Positions 9,138-17,907 of a stretch of 64,000 nt of DNA are shown here, piece after piece. Source of the DNA: Sulfurihydrogenibium sp. YO3AOP1 (GTDB lineage Bacteria; Aquificota; Aquificia; Aquificales; Hydrogenothermaceae). The position numbers were made by a program, and so were the translations under genes. The first letter of the stretch is position 1. Every line of letters begins with the position of its first letter. The notes under the pieces were generated by a model that did not search any database, was not told where the DNA came from, and saw nothing but the letters and a program-made list of their open reading frames with translations. Where the stretch lies: assembly GCF_000020325.1 (NCBI RefSeq), contig NC_010730.1, positions 1,736,175 through 1,800,174 of the forward strand. The letters are read 5' to 3'.

Positions 9138-9143
9138 TTTATA
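9138..9143 (-). promoter_or_regulatory. Candidate -10 box for 6S RNA
   Basis: The minus strand reads TATAAA seven bases before the predicted 6S start at 9131. No good -35 hexamer is seen at 17-base spacing, so the promoter call rests on the -10 box and its fit to the folded RNA. Confidence 0.4.
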
Positions 9144-9186
9144 TAAAATAAATTTATCTTCAAATCTTTCAGCTCCTGATTCCTTC

Positions 9187-11598
9187 CTAAGTTCTTAAAC
9201 TAATATCAGGATAATTTAATTTAAGTTTATTTAAAATTTCTTCAACTATGATATTGACCTCTTCGTCAGACAAGCTTTTCTCTGGATTGAAAAACTCAAC
9301 GTTAAAGGCAACGCTTTTTTTATTTTCAGATAAGAAATATACATCAAAAAGTTTAACTTCTTTTACGTATTTAGAAGCTTTTAATATATCTTCTTTAAGT
9401 TTGCCAACCTTTACACTTTCATCAATTACAAAGGCAAGGTCTCTATAAGCTGATGGGAATTTTGGCAGTTCTTGGAATACTACCGGCTCTTTTTTAAGAT
9501 AGTATGTGAAAAGATATCCATCTAACAAGCTTTCCTTTTCAATCTCTCTTGGAACATGTCTTAATTTTAACTCTGCTACGTAAGTGTCTTTTGGTATTTC
9601 AAGCTTATGTGCTATCTCAGGATGGATTTTTCCAATAAATCCTATGTCATAGCCGTTGACCTGTATGTTTGCAGATCCATATGGATGTAAAAATACTTCT
9701 ATATTTTCATCTGTAAGCTGATAGTTTTTGATTCCAAGCTTATTAAGCAGATTTTCTACTACACCTTTTAGCTTTAAAAAGTTCCAACTGTGAGTTGTGC
9801 TAAATCTTCTTTCTTTTTCTGTGTAGTTAAACCCCTCAACAAGCTTTCCAACTGCTAAACATCCTACTCTTATCTCTTCAAAATCCTTAAAGAATGTAGA
9901 TGAAAGCTCAAAAATAGATAAATCTTTTCTTCCAAATCTTAAGTTTTCTTTTAGGTTTTCAAGCAGGCTAACTACAATCCTATCTCTTAAAATGCTGTGG
10001 GATTTTAAGATATAGTTAGTTATTTTAATCTCAGGAATAGGAAGTTTTAAAGCATTATAGATTTCTTCTGATGTGAAAGTGTAGTTTAAAACTTCTGTAA
10101 ATCCATTATCTAAAAAGTAAGTTCTTACTTTGTTATCAAAGTCATAGTATAAAGATTTTTCATACGCTTCAACCGGAACTCTTGGATAGGTTGGTGTAAA
10201 GTTGTCATAACCATAAATTCTTGCTACTTCTTCAATTAAATCGATCGGTCTTTCTAAGTCATAAGCTCTAAAGGGTGGAATTTCAGCGTTGATCTGATTT
10301 TCTTGAATTTGGGTAGGTATTTCTAATCTTTCTAAAGTAGATTTAATCTCTGACGCCTTGATTTTTTCACCAAGAACTTTTTCTACAAACTCCGGCTTTA
10401 ATACTACCGTCTTTGGTGTGTAAGGTTTAACGTAGACATCTTTATAAGCTTCAACTTCTCCGCCGGCTAAGTTTAAAATCAACTGGGTAGCAAAGTTTGA
10501 TGCTTTAGATGTATGCTCTACATCTACACCTCTTTCAAATCTGTAAGAAGAATCTGTTAAAATTCCAAGTCTTTTTGATGTTTTTCTAACGCTTGCCGGG
10601 TCAAAAACTGCTGCCTCAAGCAAGATGTTTTTAGTATTTTCATCAATCTTGGAGTTTTCTCCACCAATAACGCCGGCTATAGCTAAGGCTTTTTTACTGT
10701 CAGCTATTACTACATCGGTAGGTTTTAACTCTTTTTCTTGACCGTCCAAGGTGATTATTTTTTCACCCTCTTTCGCATACCTGACTGTTATACCACCTTC
10801 AAGCTTATCAAGGTCAAAAGCATGCAGTGGCTGCCCTTCTTGAAGTAATACATAGTTAGTAATATCAACGATGTTGTTTATTACAGATATACCGGATTTG
10901 ATAAGTTTTAATCTAACATCAAGAGGTGAGTTTTTAATTTTTACATTTTTTATAATTGTTCCAATGTATCTGTAAACTTTGTCTGTTTCAATATTGATAG
11001 CTGTTTCTTTGTCTGTTAAAACAGGCTTTGGCTGAATTTCTTTTCTTTTTAGATTAAAAATAGCTCCAATCTCTCTTGCAAGCCCTCTAACACTTAACGC
11101 ATCACCTCTGTTTGGCGTAATTTCTATCTCTAAGATATAGTCTTCTCCAAGACCAAGAATCTTATTTGGGTCTGCTCCTACCGGCGTGTTTTCGTCTAAT
11201 ATAAAAATACCTTCTGATTTTTCTTCTACCTCAAGCTCTTCCAATGATAGAAGCATTCCTTCTGAAGTATAAGAACCAAAAGATACTGCCTTTATTTCTC
11301 TTCCTTTTATTAAAGCTCCAACCTTTGCAAGAATTACAACATCATTTTCTTTTACATTATCAGCACCGGTTATGATTTGATATTCTCTACTGCCATCGCT
11401 AACCTTACAGATATAAAGCTTATCTTTTTCTGGATGTTTTATGACTGATAAAACTTTTACAGTCGTTAGATTTGGAATATACTGCCCAAATTTATAAAAA
11501 GTTGCTTCAATGCCTGTAGTGTTTAGCTTTACTACTACATCTGAGACTGGAATGTCTATATCTATAAACTCTTTTATCCACGAGTAAGGGACTTTCAT
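9187..11598 (-). CDS. pheT: Phenylalanine--tRNA ligase beta subunit
   Basis: PheT is the large subunit of the (alpha-beta)2 phenylalanyl-tRNA synthetase and carries tRNA-binding and editing functions. The 803-aa protein starts MKVPYSWIKEFIDI. It then has an EMAP-II-like OB-fold tRNA-binding domain (about residues 40-150), the B3/B4 editing domain (about 205-370), B5 (about 395-470) and a C-terminal FDX-ACB anticodon-binding domain (from about residue 705, FPSAYRDLAFVID). Length is normal. Its start overlaps the pheS stop by four bases, showing translational coupling. Confidence 0.96.
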   Translation of the reverse strand: MKVPYSWIKEFIDIDIPVSDVVVKLNTTGIEATFYKFGQYIPNLTTVKVLSVIKHPEKDKLYICKVSDGSREYQIITGADNVKENDVVILAKVGALIKGREIKAVSFGSYTSEGMLLSLEELEVEEKSEGIFILDENTPVGADPNKILGLGEDYILEIEITPNRGDALSVRGLAREIGAIFNLKRKEIQPKPVLTDKETAINIETDKVYRYIGTIIKNVKIKNSPLDVRLKLIKSGISVINNIVDITNYVLLQEGQPLHAFDLDKLEGGITVRYAKEGEKIITLDGQEKELKPTDVVIADSKKALAIAGVIGGENSKIDENTKNILLEAAVFDPASVRKTSKRLGILTDSSYRFERGVDVEHTSKASNFATQLILNLAGGEVEAYKDVYVKPYTPKTVVLKPEFVEKVLGEKIKASEIKSTLERLEIPTQIQENQINAEIPPFRAYDLERPIDLIEEVARIYGYDNFTPTYPRVPVEAYEKSLYYDFDNKVRTYFLDNGFTEVLNYTFTSEEIYNALKLPIPEIKITNYILKSHSILRDRIVVSLLENLKENLRFGRKDLSIFELSSTFFKDFEEIRVGCLAVGKLVEGFNYTEKERRFSTTHSWNFLKLKGVVENLLNKLGIKNYQLTDENIEVFLHPYGSANIQVNGYDIGFIGKIHPEIAHKLEIPKDTYVAELKLRHVPREIEKESLLDGYLFTYYLKKEPVVFQELPKFPSAYRDLAFVIDESVKVGKLKEDILKASKYVKEVKLFDVYFLSENKKSVAFNVEFFNPEKSLSDEEVNIIVEEILNKLKLNYPDISLRT

Positions 11599-12629
11599 TC
11601 TATACCTCTAAACTGAAGGTTGAATCTTAGGTCGTTTGTAAATAGGAGTCTGATGTCCGTTATTTGATATCTAAGCATTGCTATTCTTTCTATTCCAAGT
11701 CCAAAAGCAAAGCCGGTATAATCCTCTGGGCCTATGCCGACAGCTTTAAACACATTTGGGTCAACCATTCCACAACCAAGAATTTCAAGCCATCCTGTAT
11801 TTTTGCAAACCCTGCATCCTTTACCTTTGCAAACAGTGCAACCTACATCAACCTCAGCTGACGGCTCTGTAAATGGAAAGTAACTTGGTCTAAATCTGAT
11901 TGGAATATCTTTGCCAAAAATGTTTTCTAAGAATATTTTTAAGATACCTTTTAAATCTTTGAAGCTTACGTTTTTATCGACCATCAAACCTTCTATCTGA
12001 TGGAACATTGGCGAGTGGGTTGGGTCCATATCCTTTCTATAAACTCTTCCTGGAGCTACTATTGCAATAGGTGGCTTTTTCTTAAGCATACTTCTAATCT
12101 GAACTGGCGATGTGTGAGTCCTAAGAAGCATGCCGTTAGATGTATAAAAAGTATCCTGCATATCTCTTGCAGGATGATGCTCCGGAATATTTAACATTGT
12201 AAAGTTATAATCTTCATATTCAACTTCCGGACCGCTTTCTACGGTAAAACCCATAGATTTAAAGATTTCCGTAATCTCTTTTAACGTTGTTAAAACAGGA
12301 TGAGAAGCAGAAGGCTCAAACCATTCTGCCGGTAAAGATATATCTAATCTTTCTTTTCTTAAAATTTCTTCAAGCTTCTTTTTTTCAATTTCTTCTTGCT
12401 TAGCTTTTAATGCTTCTTCTAAAAACTCTTTAATAGAGTTTGCAAGCTGCCCAACTTCTTTTCTTTCCTCCGGTGATAAACTACCAAGAGATTTTAAAAC
12501 AGAAGTAATCAATCCTTTTTTTCCAAGATATTTGACCTTTATTTCATTTAAAACTTTTTCATCAAAAATATCTTGAACTTCTTTTTTAATCTCCTCTTTA
12601 AGCTGAAGAAGTTGAGCCTTTATATCCAT
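11595..12629 (-). CDS. pheS: Phenylalanine--tRNA ligase alpha subunit
   Basis: PheS is the catalytic subunit that charges tRNA-Phe. The 344-aa protein has an N-terminal coiled-coil tRNA-binding arm, class II motif 2 around HTSPVQIRSM and the RVYRKD segment, and motif 3 GLGIERIAMLRY near the C terminus. A Cys-rich stretch (CTVCKGKGCRVC) occurs between motifs 2 and 3, as in many bacterial PheS proteins, and may bind zinc. It follows rplT by 13 bases, giving the order rpmI-rplT-pheS-pheT on the minus strand. infC, often upstream in other genomes, is not present here. Confidence 0.96.
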   Translation of the reverse strand: MDIKAQLLQLKEEIKKEVQDIFDEKVLNEIKVKYLGKKGLITSVLKSLGSLSPEERKEVGQLANSIKEFLEEALKAKQEEIEKKKLEEILRKERLDISLPAEWFEPSASHPVLTTLKEITEIFKSMGFTVESGPEVEYEDYNFTMLNIPEHHPARDMQDTFYTSNGMLLRTHTSPVQIRSMLKKKPPIAIVAPGRVYRKDMDPTHSPMFHQIEGLMVDKNVSFKDLKGILKIFLENIFGKDIPIRFRPSYFPFTEPSAEVDVGCTVCKGKGCRVCKNTGWLEILGCGMVDPNVFKAVGIGPEDYTGFAFGLGIERIAMLRYQITDIRLLFTNDLRFNLQFRGIE

Positions 12630-12642
12630 AAAAGCCTCTTGC

Positions 12643-12999
12643 TTAAGCTGCTTGTAATGCTTTTTTAGCAGTTTCTACTAATTTTGCAAAAGCTTCCATG
12701 TCATTTACAGCCATATCTGCAAGGATTTTTCTGTCAAGCTCAATTCCAGACTTTTTAAGTCCGTTGATAAATTGGCTGTAGCTTAGTCCGTTTAATCTTG
12801 CAGCTGCGTTAATTCTTGTGATCCAAAGTGCTCTAAACTGTCTTTTTCTATCTTTTCTATCTCTGTAAGCATAGTTTAGAGAGTGCATTACTTGTTCTTT
12901 AGCTCTTCTGTAAGACCTGTGCTTTTGTCCGTAGTATCCTTTTGCGAGCTTTAAAATCTTCTTTTTATGCTTCTTTGACGACGGTCCTTTAACTCTCAT
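12643..12999 (-). CDS. rplT: 50S ribosomal protein L20
   Basis: L20 binds 23S rRNA early in large-subunit assembly. The 118-aa basic protein has the full family pattern, including [33 protein letters not shown] and the [10 protein letters not shown] motif. A clear AGGAGG site precedes the ATG. It lies 29 bases downstream of rpmI, the usual partner. In some bacteria L20 represses its own operon; no matching operator was recognised here. Confidence 0.97.
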   Translation of the reverse strand: MRVKGPSSKKHKKKILKLAKGYYGQKHRSYRRAKEQVMHSLNYAYRDRKDRKRQFRALWITRINAAARLNGLSYSQFINGLKKSGIELDRKILADMAVNDMEAFAKLVETAKKALQAA

Positions 13000-13028
13000 T
13001 TTAAATTACCTCCTTAATTTTTTTTCGA

Positions 13029-13235
13029 TTAAACATCGTTTGGTAAAAGTGCTTTCACTTTATGCTCTAAATTCTTTGGAACGTATTGTGGCTTTCTTCC
13101 TTGTCTTTTTCTTTTAGAAGATTTTTTAGTGTTGTAGTGAGAAACTCCGCCCTTTGTGTACTTAACTTTTCCGGTAGCAGTGATTTTTAATCTTTTAGCT
13201 GCTGTTCTATTAGTTTTCATTTTAACCTTTGCCAT
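13029..13235 (-). CDS. rpmI: 50S ribosomal protein L35
   Basis: L35 is a small basic protein of the large ribosomal subunit. The 68-aa sequence starts MAKVKMKTNRTAAKR and contains the KRKRQGRKP segment, typical of the family in length and motif. A GGAGGAA site precedes the ATG. It is the first gene of the rpmI-rplT-pheST string on the minus strand. Confidence 0.96.
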   Translation of the reverse strand: MAKVKMKTNRTAAKRLKITATGKVKYTKGGVSHYNTKKSSKRKRQGRKPQYVPKNLEHKVKALLPNDV

Positions 13236-13270
13236 AAAATATTCCTCCTTTATAAAAATTGTAAGAAATA

Positions 13271-13276
13271 ATTATA
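13271..13276 (-). promoter_or_regulatory. Candidate -10 box for the rpmI operon
   Basis: The minus strand reads TATAAT about 35 bases upstream of the rpmI start codon, with no good -35 match at the usual spacing. Position relative to the first gene of the operon is the main support. Confidence 0.35.
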
Positions 13277-13400
13277 TCATATGATTTATGCTTTGGGTGA
13301 TAAATTGGGAATTTTGATAAAACTAAAGCCTTAAATAAGAGGAAGAGTAATGGAAACAAAATTAAATAGACGCTTCACTTCTTGCATCTCACTTACGTAC

Positions 13401-13420
13401 GGGCAGTTCATGAACTGCCC
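13401..13420. repeat. Perfect 20-bp palindrome
   Basis: GGGCAGTTCATGAACTGCCC is a perfect palindrome in the gap between the divergent rpmI and rplY. A related perfect palindrome with a different arm sequence (GACAATTCATGAATTGTC) is at 56551-56568, and a degenerate one at about 32490-32510. All three share a TTCATGAA-like centre and lie near MITE copies. Confidence 0.7.
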
Positions 13421-13488
13421 CAACATCCAACCTCTCACTTTCTCACTTTTAATAATCTATGGCTGCAACTGAGAACCTTTTAATCTTT

Positions 13489-13715
13489 AATTTTAAAGCA
13501 CTCTCATACAACAACTGAGGCTGTTCCAAAAAAATTTTGATAAAGATATTATCTTGCCTGTCATTCTGAGCGTAAGCGAAGAATCTCCCCCTTTTTACCT
13601 CTCACTTACTCACTTACTCACTTTTTTTAAAAGAGGAGATCCTTCGGACTAAAGTCCTCAGGATGACAAAAAAGGTAAACTTACAAAAATTTTAAAGCAC
13701 TCTTATACAACAACT
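13489..13715. repeat. MITE-like copy B with 11-bp target duplication
   Basis: The element at 13517-13704 begins GAGGCTGTTCCAAAA and ends TTTTAAAGCACTCTT. It carries both hairpin arms and a CTCACTTACTCACTTACTCAC middle. The perfect 11-bp direct repeat ATACAACAACT flanks it at 13506-13516 and 13705-13715. Directly left of the first repeat, 13489-13505 matches the right end of another copy, so two elements were probably stacked here. The rest of the 546-base gap between rpmI and rplY holds the palindrome above and promoter sequences, with no gene seen. Confidence 0.8.
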
Positions 13716-13735
13716 TTCAAAAAAATACAAATTTG

Positions 13736-13744
13736 TGATATAAT
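13736..13744 (+). promoter_or_regulatory. Extended -10 promoter for rplY-pth
   Basis: TGATATAAT is an extended -10 element (TGnTATAAT) 38 bases before the rplY start. The -35 region overlaps the right flank of the MITE copy and shows no strong hexamer. Confidence 0.5.
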
Positions 13745-13781
13745 ACTTTTTTACTTAAATTTTACAAGGAGGAAGTTTAGA

Positions 13782-14375
13782 ATGATTCAAACCATAGAAT
13801 GGAAAGCATTGCCAAGAGAAAAAGCTGTTAAAAGCGAATTAAAAAATTACAGAAAAAAAGGCTATTTACCAGCAGAGGTTTATGGCAAAGGGCACCCGAA
13901 CATTTCAGTTTACATCAACAAAAAATCATTACTTTCAAAACCACACGGAAACTTCTTAATCAGTTTAGTAGTTGAAGGAGATCCGGAGCCAAAATTATGC
14001 ATTTTAAAAGATATTCAATACAGCTACTTAGGAGATGAACCTATTCATGTTGACCTTTACGAAGTAACACAAGGCTTGGAGCTTGATATTGAAGTCCCTG
14101 TTGAATTTACCGGAAAAGCTATAGGCTTGGAAAAAGGTGGTATCTTTGAAGCTCATTTACATTCTATCTTAGTAAGAACAACTCCAAGGAACATTCCAGA
14201 AAAAATTGTTATAGACGTTTCTAATCTTGATTTAGGAGATGTTCTCCACGTTAGAGATATCCAAGCTCCAGAAGGTGTGAAGATTATGACACATCCAGAA
14301 GAAGTTGTTGCGGTAGTTTCTGAACCAGAAGTTGAAGAAGTGTCAGCCGAAGAGGGAGAAGGAGCAACAGCATAA
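13782..14375 (+). CDS. rplY: 50S ribosomal protein L25, long (CTC) form
   Basis: L25 binds 5S rRNA; the long form carries an extra C-terminal beta domain and is linked to general stress in some bacteria. At 197 aa this is the CTC type. The N-terminal domain (about residues 1-90) includes GYLPAEVYGKG and HVDLYEV, and the C-terminal domain ends in an acidic Glu/Val-rich tail. A GGAGGAAG site precedes the ATG. It is followed without a gap by pth, the conserved partner. Confidence 0.95.
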   Translation: MIQTIEWKALPREKAVKSELKNYRKKGYLPAEVYGKGHPNISVYINKKSLLSKPHGNFLISLVVEGDPEPKLCILKDIQYSYLGDEPIHVDLYEVTQGLELDIEVPVEFTGKAIGLEKGGIFEAHLHSILVRTTPRNIPEKIVIDVSNLDLGDVLHVRDIQAPEGVKIMTHPEEVVAVVSEPEVEEVSAEEGEGATA

Positions 14376-14945
14376 TTGATTAAAGCAATAATAGGGCTTG
14401 GCAATCCGGGTGAGAAGTATAAAAACACTCGCCATAATGTAGGCTTTATGGTTGCTGATTTGGTTGCTAAGTCTTTAAACTGCGATAGAAAATATAGAGA
14501 GAAAGCTTTTTCTCACATTTTCGAATGTCCTGATTATGACGTTATTATTGCAAAACCACAAACTTATATGAATTTAAGTGGCAATGCGGTATTAAATATA
14601 CTTAAAGACTATAAAATAAAACCATCCGAAATCTTGGTTGTTTACGATGACTTAGACCTGCCACTTGGAGCAGTGAGATTAAGGTTAAAAGGTTCAAGTG
14701 GTGGGCATAATGGGATAAAATCTATTATTAATACAATTAAGACAGAAGAATTTCCAAGATTAAAAATAGGAATAGGCAGGCCAGAAAAAAAGGAAGAAGT
14801 ATCTGATTATGTTTTATCGCCTTTTACGAAAGAAGAAAAATTCTTATTAGATAAAGTTTTAGCTCATGCAAATGAATGTATTTTAAATGTGTTAAAATAT
14901 GGTATAGAAAAATCTATGAATATGTGTAATAAAAATTTAGTATGA
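14376..14945 (+). CDS. pth: Peptidyl-tRNA hydrolase
   Basis: Pth releases peptides from prematurely dropped peptidyl-tRNA. The 189-aa protein has the N-terminal GLGNPGEKYKNTRHNVGF motif with the catalytic His, the KPQTYMNLSG motif, and the VYDDLDLP and SSGGHNGIKSI motifs. I use the TTG at 14376, which directly abuts the rplY stop. A purine-rich GGGAGAAGGAG inside the end of rplY serves as the ribosome binding site. The conserved N terminus begins only a few residues in, so this start is well supported. Confidence 0.95.
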   Translation: MIKAIIGLGNPGEKYKNTRHNVGFMVADLVAKSLNCDRKYREKAFSHIFECPDYDVIIAKPQTYMNLSGNAVLNILKDYKIKPSEILVVYDDLDLPLGAVRLRLKGSSGGHNGIKSIINTIKTEEFPRLKIGIGRPEKKEEVSDYVLSPFTKEEKFLLDKVLAHANECILNVLKYGIEKSMNMCNKNLV

Positions 14946-14952
14946 AGCCTTG

Positions 14953-14976
14953 CTTTCCTGCAAATTGGCGGGAAGG
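14953..14976 (+). promoter_or_regulatory. Hairpin in the rpsF leader, possible S6:S18 site
   Basis: CTTTCCTGC (14953-14961) pairs with GCGGGAAGG (14968-14976) around a six-base loop, giving nine pairs including two or three G-U. An alternative stem pairs AGCCTT with AAGGCT. It sits 39 bases before rpsF, where many bacteria carry a structured leader bound by the S6-S18 complex. I could not match the known CCG bulge with confidence. It could instead act as a weak terminator for rplY-pth, although no T-run follows. Confidence 0.4.
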
Positions 14977-15014
14977 CTGATTTACATAAAAATCATCCAA
15001 AAGGAGGAAGATGT

Positions 15015-15329
15015 ATGAGACATTACGAGTTAGTTTTTGTGCTTAAGCCAACTTTGTCTGAAGAGGAAATCAAAACCAGAGTTCAGGCTATCAAGGATTT
15101 AATCCAGCAAAATCAAGGTGAGATTTACAATGAAGAAAACTGGGGAAGAAGAAATCTTGCCTATCCAATCAACAAGTTCAATTCTGGATACTATTTCTTA
15201 ATCAATTTTAAAACAGGAAATAGCAATCTACCGGCAACATTGGAGTACAATTTAAGAATCAATGAAGATGTAATTAGATTCTTAAACATGAAATTAAAAA
15301 CTCCTAAAGCTACTGCTAAAGGAGAATAA
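15015..15329 (+). CDS. rpsF: 30S ribosomal protein S6
   Basis: S6 pairs with S18 on the platform of the small subunit. The 104-aa protein starts MRHYELVFVLKPTLSEEE and has the central WGRRNLAYPINK segment and the C-terminal NEDVIRFLNMK motif. A strong AAAGGAGGAAG site precedes the ATG. It heads the conserved string rpsF-ssb-rpsR-rplI-dnaB. Confidence 0.97.
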   Translation: MRHYELVFVLKPTLSEEEIKTRVQAIKDLIQQNQGEIYNEENWGRRNLAYPINKFNSGYYFLINFKTGNSNLPATLEYNLRINEDVIRFLNMKLKTPKATAKGE

Positions 15330-15344
15330 AGAGGTGGCATAATT

Positions 15345-15758
15345 ATGCTTAACAGAGTTATGTTAATTGGAAGGCTTACAAGAGACCCAGAAGTTAGATT
15401 CCTTCCCAGTGGTATGCAGGTAACAAGTCTCTCTATAGCTGTAAGTAGAAATTTTAAGGACAAGAACGGTGAGTGGAGAGAAGAAACTTCCTTTTTTGAC
15501 ATTGAAAGCTACGGAAAACTTGCTGAAAGATTAGGTAGTCAGTTGAGCAAAGGATATCAAGTTCTTATTGAAGGATCATTAAGGCAGGATAGATGGGAAT
15601 CACCTTCTGGCGAGAAAAGAAGTAAGGTAAAAATTGTAGCAGATAGAATAGCTTTAATTGGAAAGCCCGGAGATAGAAATATTAAATCGACCTCAACAGA
15701 GGAAGACCTTAACATACCAGGCGAAGATTTTGAGTCAGATGAAGATGTACCATTTTAA
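15345..15758 (+). CDS. ssb: Single-stranded DNA-binding protein
   Basis: SSB coats single-stranded DNA and recruits replication and repair proteins. The 137-aa protein has an OB fold over about residues 1-105 ([36 protein letters not shown]). A short acidic linker ends in the partner-binding tip DEDVPF, close to the canonical DDDIPF. Length is short but complete. It lies between rpsF and rpsR as in many bacteria. Confidence 0.96.
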   Translation: MLNRVMLIGRLTRDPEVRFLPSGMQVTSLSIAVSRNFKDKNGEWREETSFFDIESYGKLAERLGSQLSKGYQVLIEGSLRQDRWESPSGEKRSKVKIVADRIALIGKPGDRNIKSTSTEEDLNIPGEDFESDEDVPF

Positions 15759-15783
15759 AAATTTTTTAAGGAGGAAAATAAAA

Positions 15784-16023
15784 ATGGCTAACGTTACTCA
15801 AAATAAACCATACTTTCAAAAAAGAAAAAAATACTGCAAATTCTGTGCAGAAAAAAAAGAGCCAAATTACAAAGATATTGAAACATTGAAAGAGTTTATA
15901 TCTGAAAGAGGTAAAATAACTCCAAGCAGAATTTCTGGAACCTGTGCTAAACATCAAAGAAAATTATCTGTTGAAATTAAAAAAGCAAGACAACTTGCTT
16001 TAATACCTTACGTAATTGTTTAA
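15784..16023 (+). CDS. rpsR: 30S ribosomal protein S18
   Basis: S18 forms a heterodimer with S6 on the 30S platform. The true start is the ATG at 15784, after an AAGGAGGAAAA site, giving 79 aa; a longer in-frame reading overlaps ssb and is rejected. The protein has the [16 protein letters not shown] segment with a Cys pair, and the [19 protein letters not shown] motif with further Cys and His, so this S18 may bind zinc (CxxC...C...H), as in several thermophiles. It is spaced normally between ssb and rplI. Confidence 0.95.
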   Translation: MANVTQNKPYFQKRKKYCKFCAEKKEPNYKDIETLKEFISERGKITPSRISGTCAKHQRKLSVEIKKARQLALIPYVIV

Positions 16024-16034
16024 GGAGGTGAAAT

Positions 16035-16484
16035 ATGAAGGTTGTTTTAACTAAGGACGTAGAAGGCTGGGGAACTATTGGTGATGTTATAGAAGTTAAA
16101 AAAGGTTTTGCAAGAAACTATCTTATTCCAAGAGGGTTAGCATTAGAATTAACAGAAGAGAATAAAAGATTTATTGACAATATTTTAGCTCAAAAAGCAA
16201 GAAAGCTCCAAAGAGAAAAAGAGAAAGCTTTTGAATTAGCTAAAAAATTAAACGGCGTTGAAATTGAAATAGAAAGACCAATCGGTGTAACTGGAAAAAT
16301 GTATGGTTCTGTTACAACATCAGATATTACTGAAAAATTAAAAGAAAAAGAACTTGAGGTTGATAAGAAAAAAATAATGCTTAGAAGCCCAATTAGAAAT
16401 CTTGGAAGCTACAATATCCAAGTTAAATTACATCCTGAAGTATCAGCAACTATCAAAGTACACGTAGTACCAGAATCTAAATAA
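16035..16484 (+). CDS. rplI: 50S ribosomal protein L9
   Basis: L9 binds 23S rRNA near the L1 stalk and affects reading-frame fidelity. The 149-aa protein has the N-terminal MKVVLTKDVEGWGTIGDV and GFARNYLIPRGLA motifs, a long connecting helix (about residues 45-75) and the C-terminal RNA-binding domain (GKMYGSVTTSDI). An AAGGAGGTG site overlaps the rpsR stop. Confidence 0.97.
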   Translation: MKVVLTKDVEGWGTIGDVIEVKKGFARNYLIPRGLALELTEENKRFIDNILAQKARKLQREKEKAFELAKKLNGVEIEIERPIGVTGKMYGSVTTSDITEKLKEKELEVDKKKIMLRSPIRNLGSYNIQVKLHPEVSATIKVHVVPESK

Positions 16485-16493
16485 TAGAAAGCC

Positions 16494-17906
16494 ATGGAAA
16501 CTCTAAAGGATTTGCCCTTCCTGCCTTATGATGAGGATGCAGAAAGGGCAATCCTTGGAAGTTTAATCGTTTACCCAGAAATCACAGACTCAGTCCTTAC
16601 CAAGCTAAAAATTGATGATTTTTATCTTCAAAAACATAAAATCATTTATGAAACTATTATTGATTTATTCAACCAAGGTAAACCTTTAGAAATAATCATT
16701 TTAAAAGATGGATTAGAAAAAAAAGGAAAATTAGAATTTGTAGGAGGAATAAGTTATTTATACCAACTTTCCGAAGAAAGCGTTCCGCCTGATATAGCGT
16801 TTCAGATTGTTGATATTATCAAAGAAAAATCCGTTTTAAGGTCTTTAATAGAATCTGCACAAAAGATAATTGCCAAAGCAAAAAATAAAGAATCTGATAT
16901 TAACAGTTTATTAGAGGAAGCAGAAAGTATAATTTTTCAAGTAACAGAAAATAAAGAAGTAGTAAATTATTACAGCCTTGGAGAAGTTTTAAAAGAGACT
17001 TTAAAAATAATTAATGAGCTTTCAAAAAAAGAAACAGTAGTCACAGGAATACCAACAGGATTTTATGATTTAGACAGATTAACCACCGGATTTCACCCGG
17101 GTGATTTAGTCATAATCGCTGCAAGACCGGGTATGGGAAAAACAAGCTTTGCGTTATCAATTTTACATCATTTATCCGTTGTAGACGAAGTTCCGTCTGC
17201 ATTTTTCTCATTAGAAATGTCAAGACAACAAATTGCAATGAGACTTCTTGGAGAAGAATCTAAAATTCCACTTAAAAAAATAAGGTCTGGATTTTTAAAT
17301 GAAAGCGAGATTGAAAAATTAACAGAAGTTGCACTAAAAATGATAAATGCACCATTGCATATAGATGATACTGCCTCTTTATCTATCTTAGATTTAAAAG
17401 CAAAGGCAAGAAGGTTAAAGAAAGAAAAAGATATCAAGATAATCGTTATTGACTATCTACAATTACTTCGTTCTCATAGAAGAGTAGAAAATAGACAGCA
17501 GGAGGTAGCAGAAATATCAAGAGGGTTAAAGGCTTTAGCAAAAGAGCTTGGAATTCCTGTTGTAGCTTTGGCACAGCTTTCAAGGCAAGCAGAAATGCGA
17601 GCGGACAAAAGACCACAGCTTGCAGACTTAAGAGAATCTGGTAGTATTGAGCAAGACGCAGACCTTGTTTTATTCATACATAGACCTGAGTATTACAAGA
17701 AAAATCCTTCACCACAAGAAGAAGGTTTAGCGGAGATAATAATTGCAAAACAAAGAAACGGACCAACCGGCACAGTTCATTTAGCATTCATCAAAGAAAT
17801 AACTAAATTTGAAAATTTAGCTAAAACAAGTCATAATATAGAAGAAGATATTTATGAAGAAGAGCAGGAATTTATAGAAGAGTCTGAAGACGGAGTAGAT
17901 TTTTAA
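16494..17906 (+). CDS. dnaB: Replicative DNA helicase DnaB
   Basis: DnaB is the hexameric helicase that unwinds the replication fork. The 470-aa protein has an N-terminal helical primase-interaction domain (about residues 10-150) and a RecA-like core. Walker A GRPGMGKTSFA-like residues (ARPGMGKTSFA) are near 205, Walker B IIVIDYLQLL near 320, and the arginine-finger region VALAQLSRQ and ADLRESGSIEQDADLV follow. No intein is present. The ribosome binding site is weak (AGAAAG), so expression probably depends on the upstream ribosomal protein genes. Confidence 0.96.
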   Translation: METLKDLPFLPYDEDAERAILGSLIVYPEITDSVLTKLKIDDFYLQKHKIIYETIIDLFNQGKPLEIIILKDGLEKKGKLEFVGGISYLYQLSEESVPPDIAFQIVDIIKEKSVLRSLIESAQKIIAKAKNKESDINSLLEEAESIIFQVTENKEVVNYYSLGEVLKETLKIINELSKKETVVTGIPTGFYDLDRLTTGFHPGDLVIIAARPGMGKTSFALSILHHLSVVDEVPSAFFSLEMSRQQIAMRLLGEESKIPLKKIRSGFLNESEIEKLTEVALKMINAPLHIDDTASLSILDLKAKARRLKKEKDIKIIVIDYLQLLRSHRRVENRQQEVAEISRGLKALAKELGIPVVALAQLSRQAEMRADKRPQLADLRESGSIEQDADLVLFIHRPEYYKKNPSPQEEGLAEIIIAKQRNGPTGTVHLAFIKEITKFENLAKTSHNIEEDIYEEEQEFIEESEDGVDF

Positions 17907-17907
17907 A

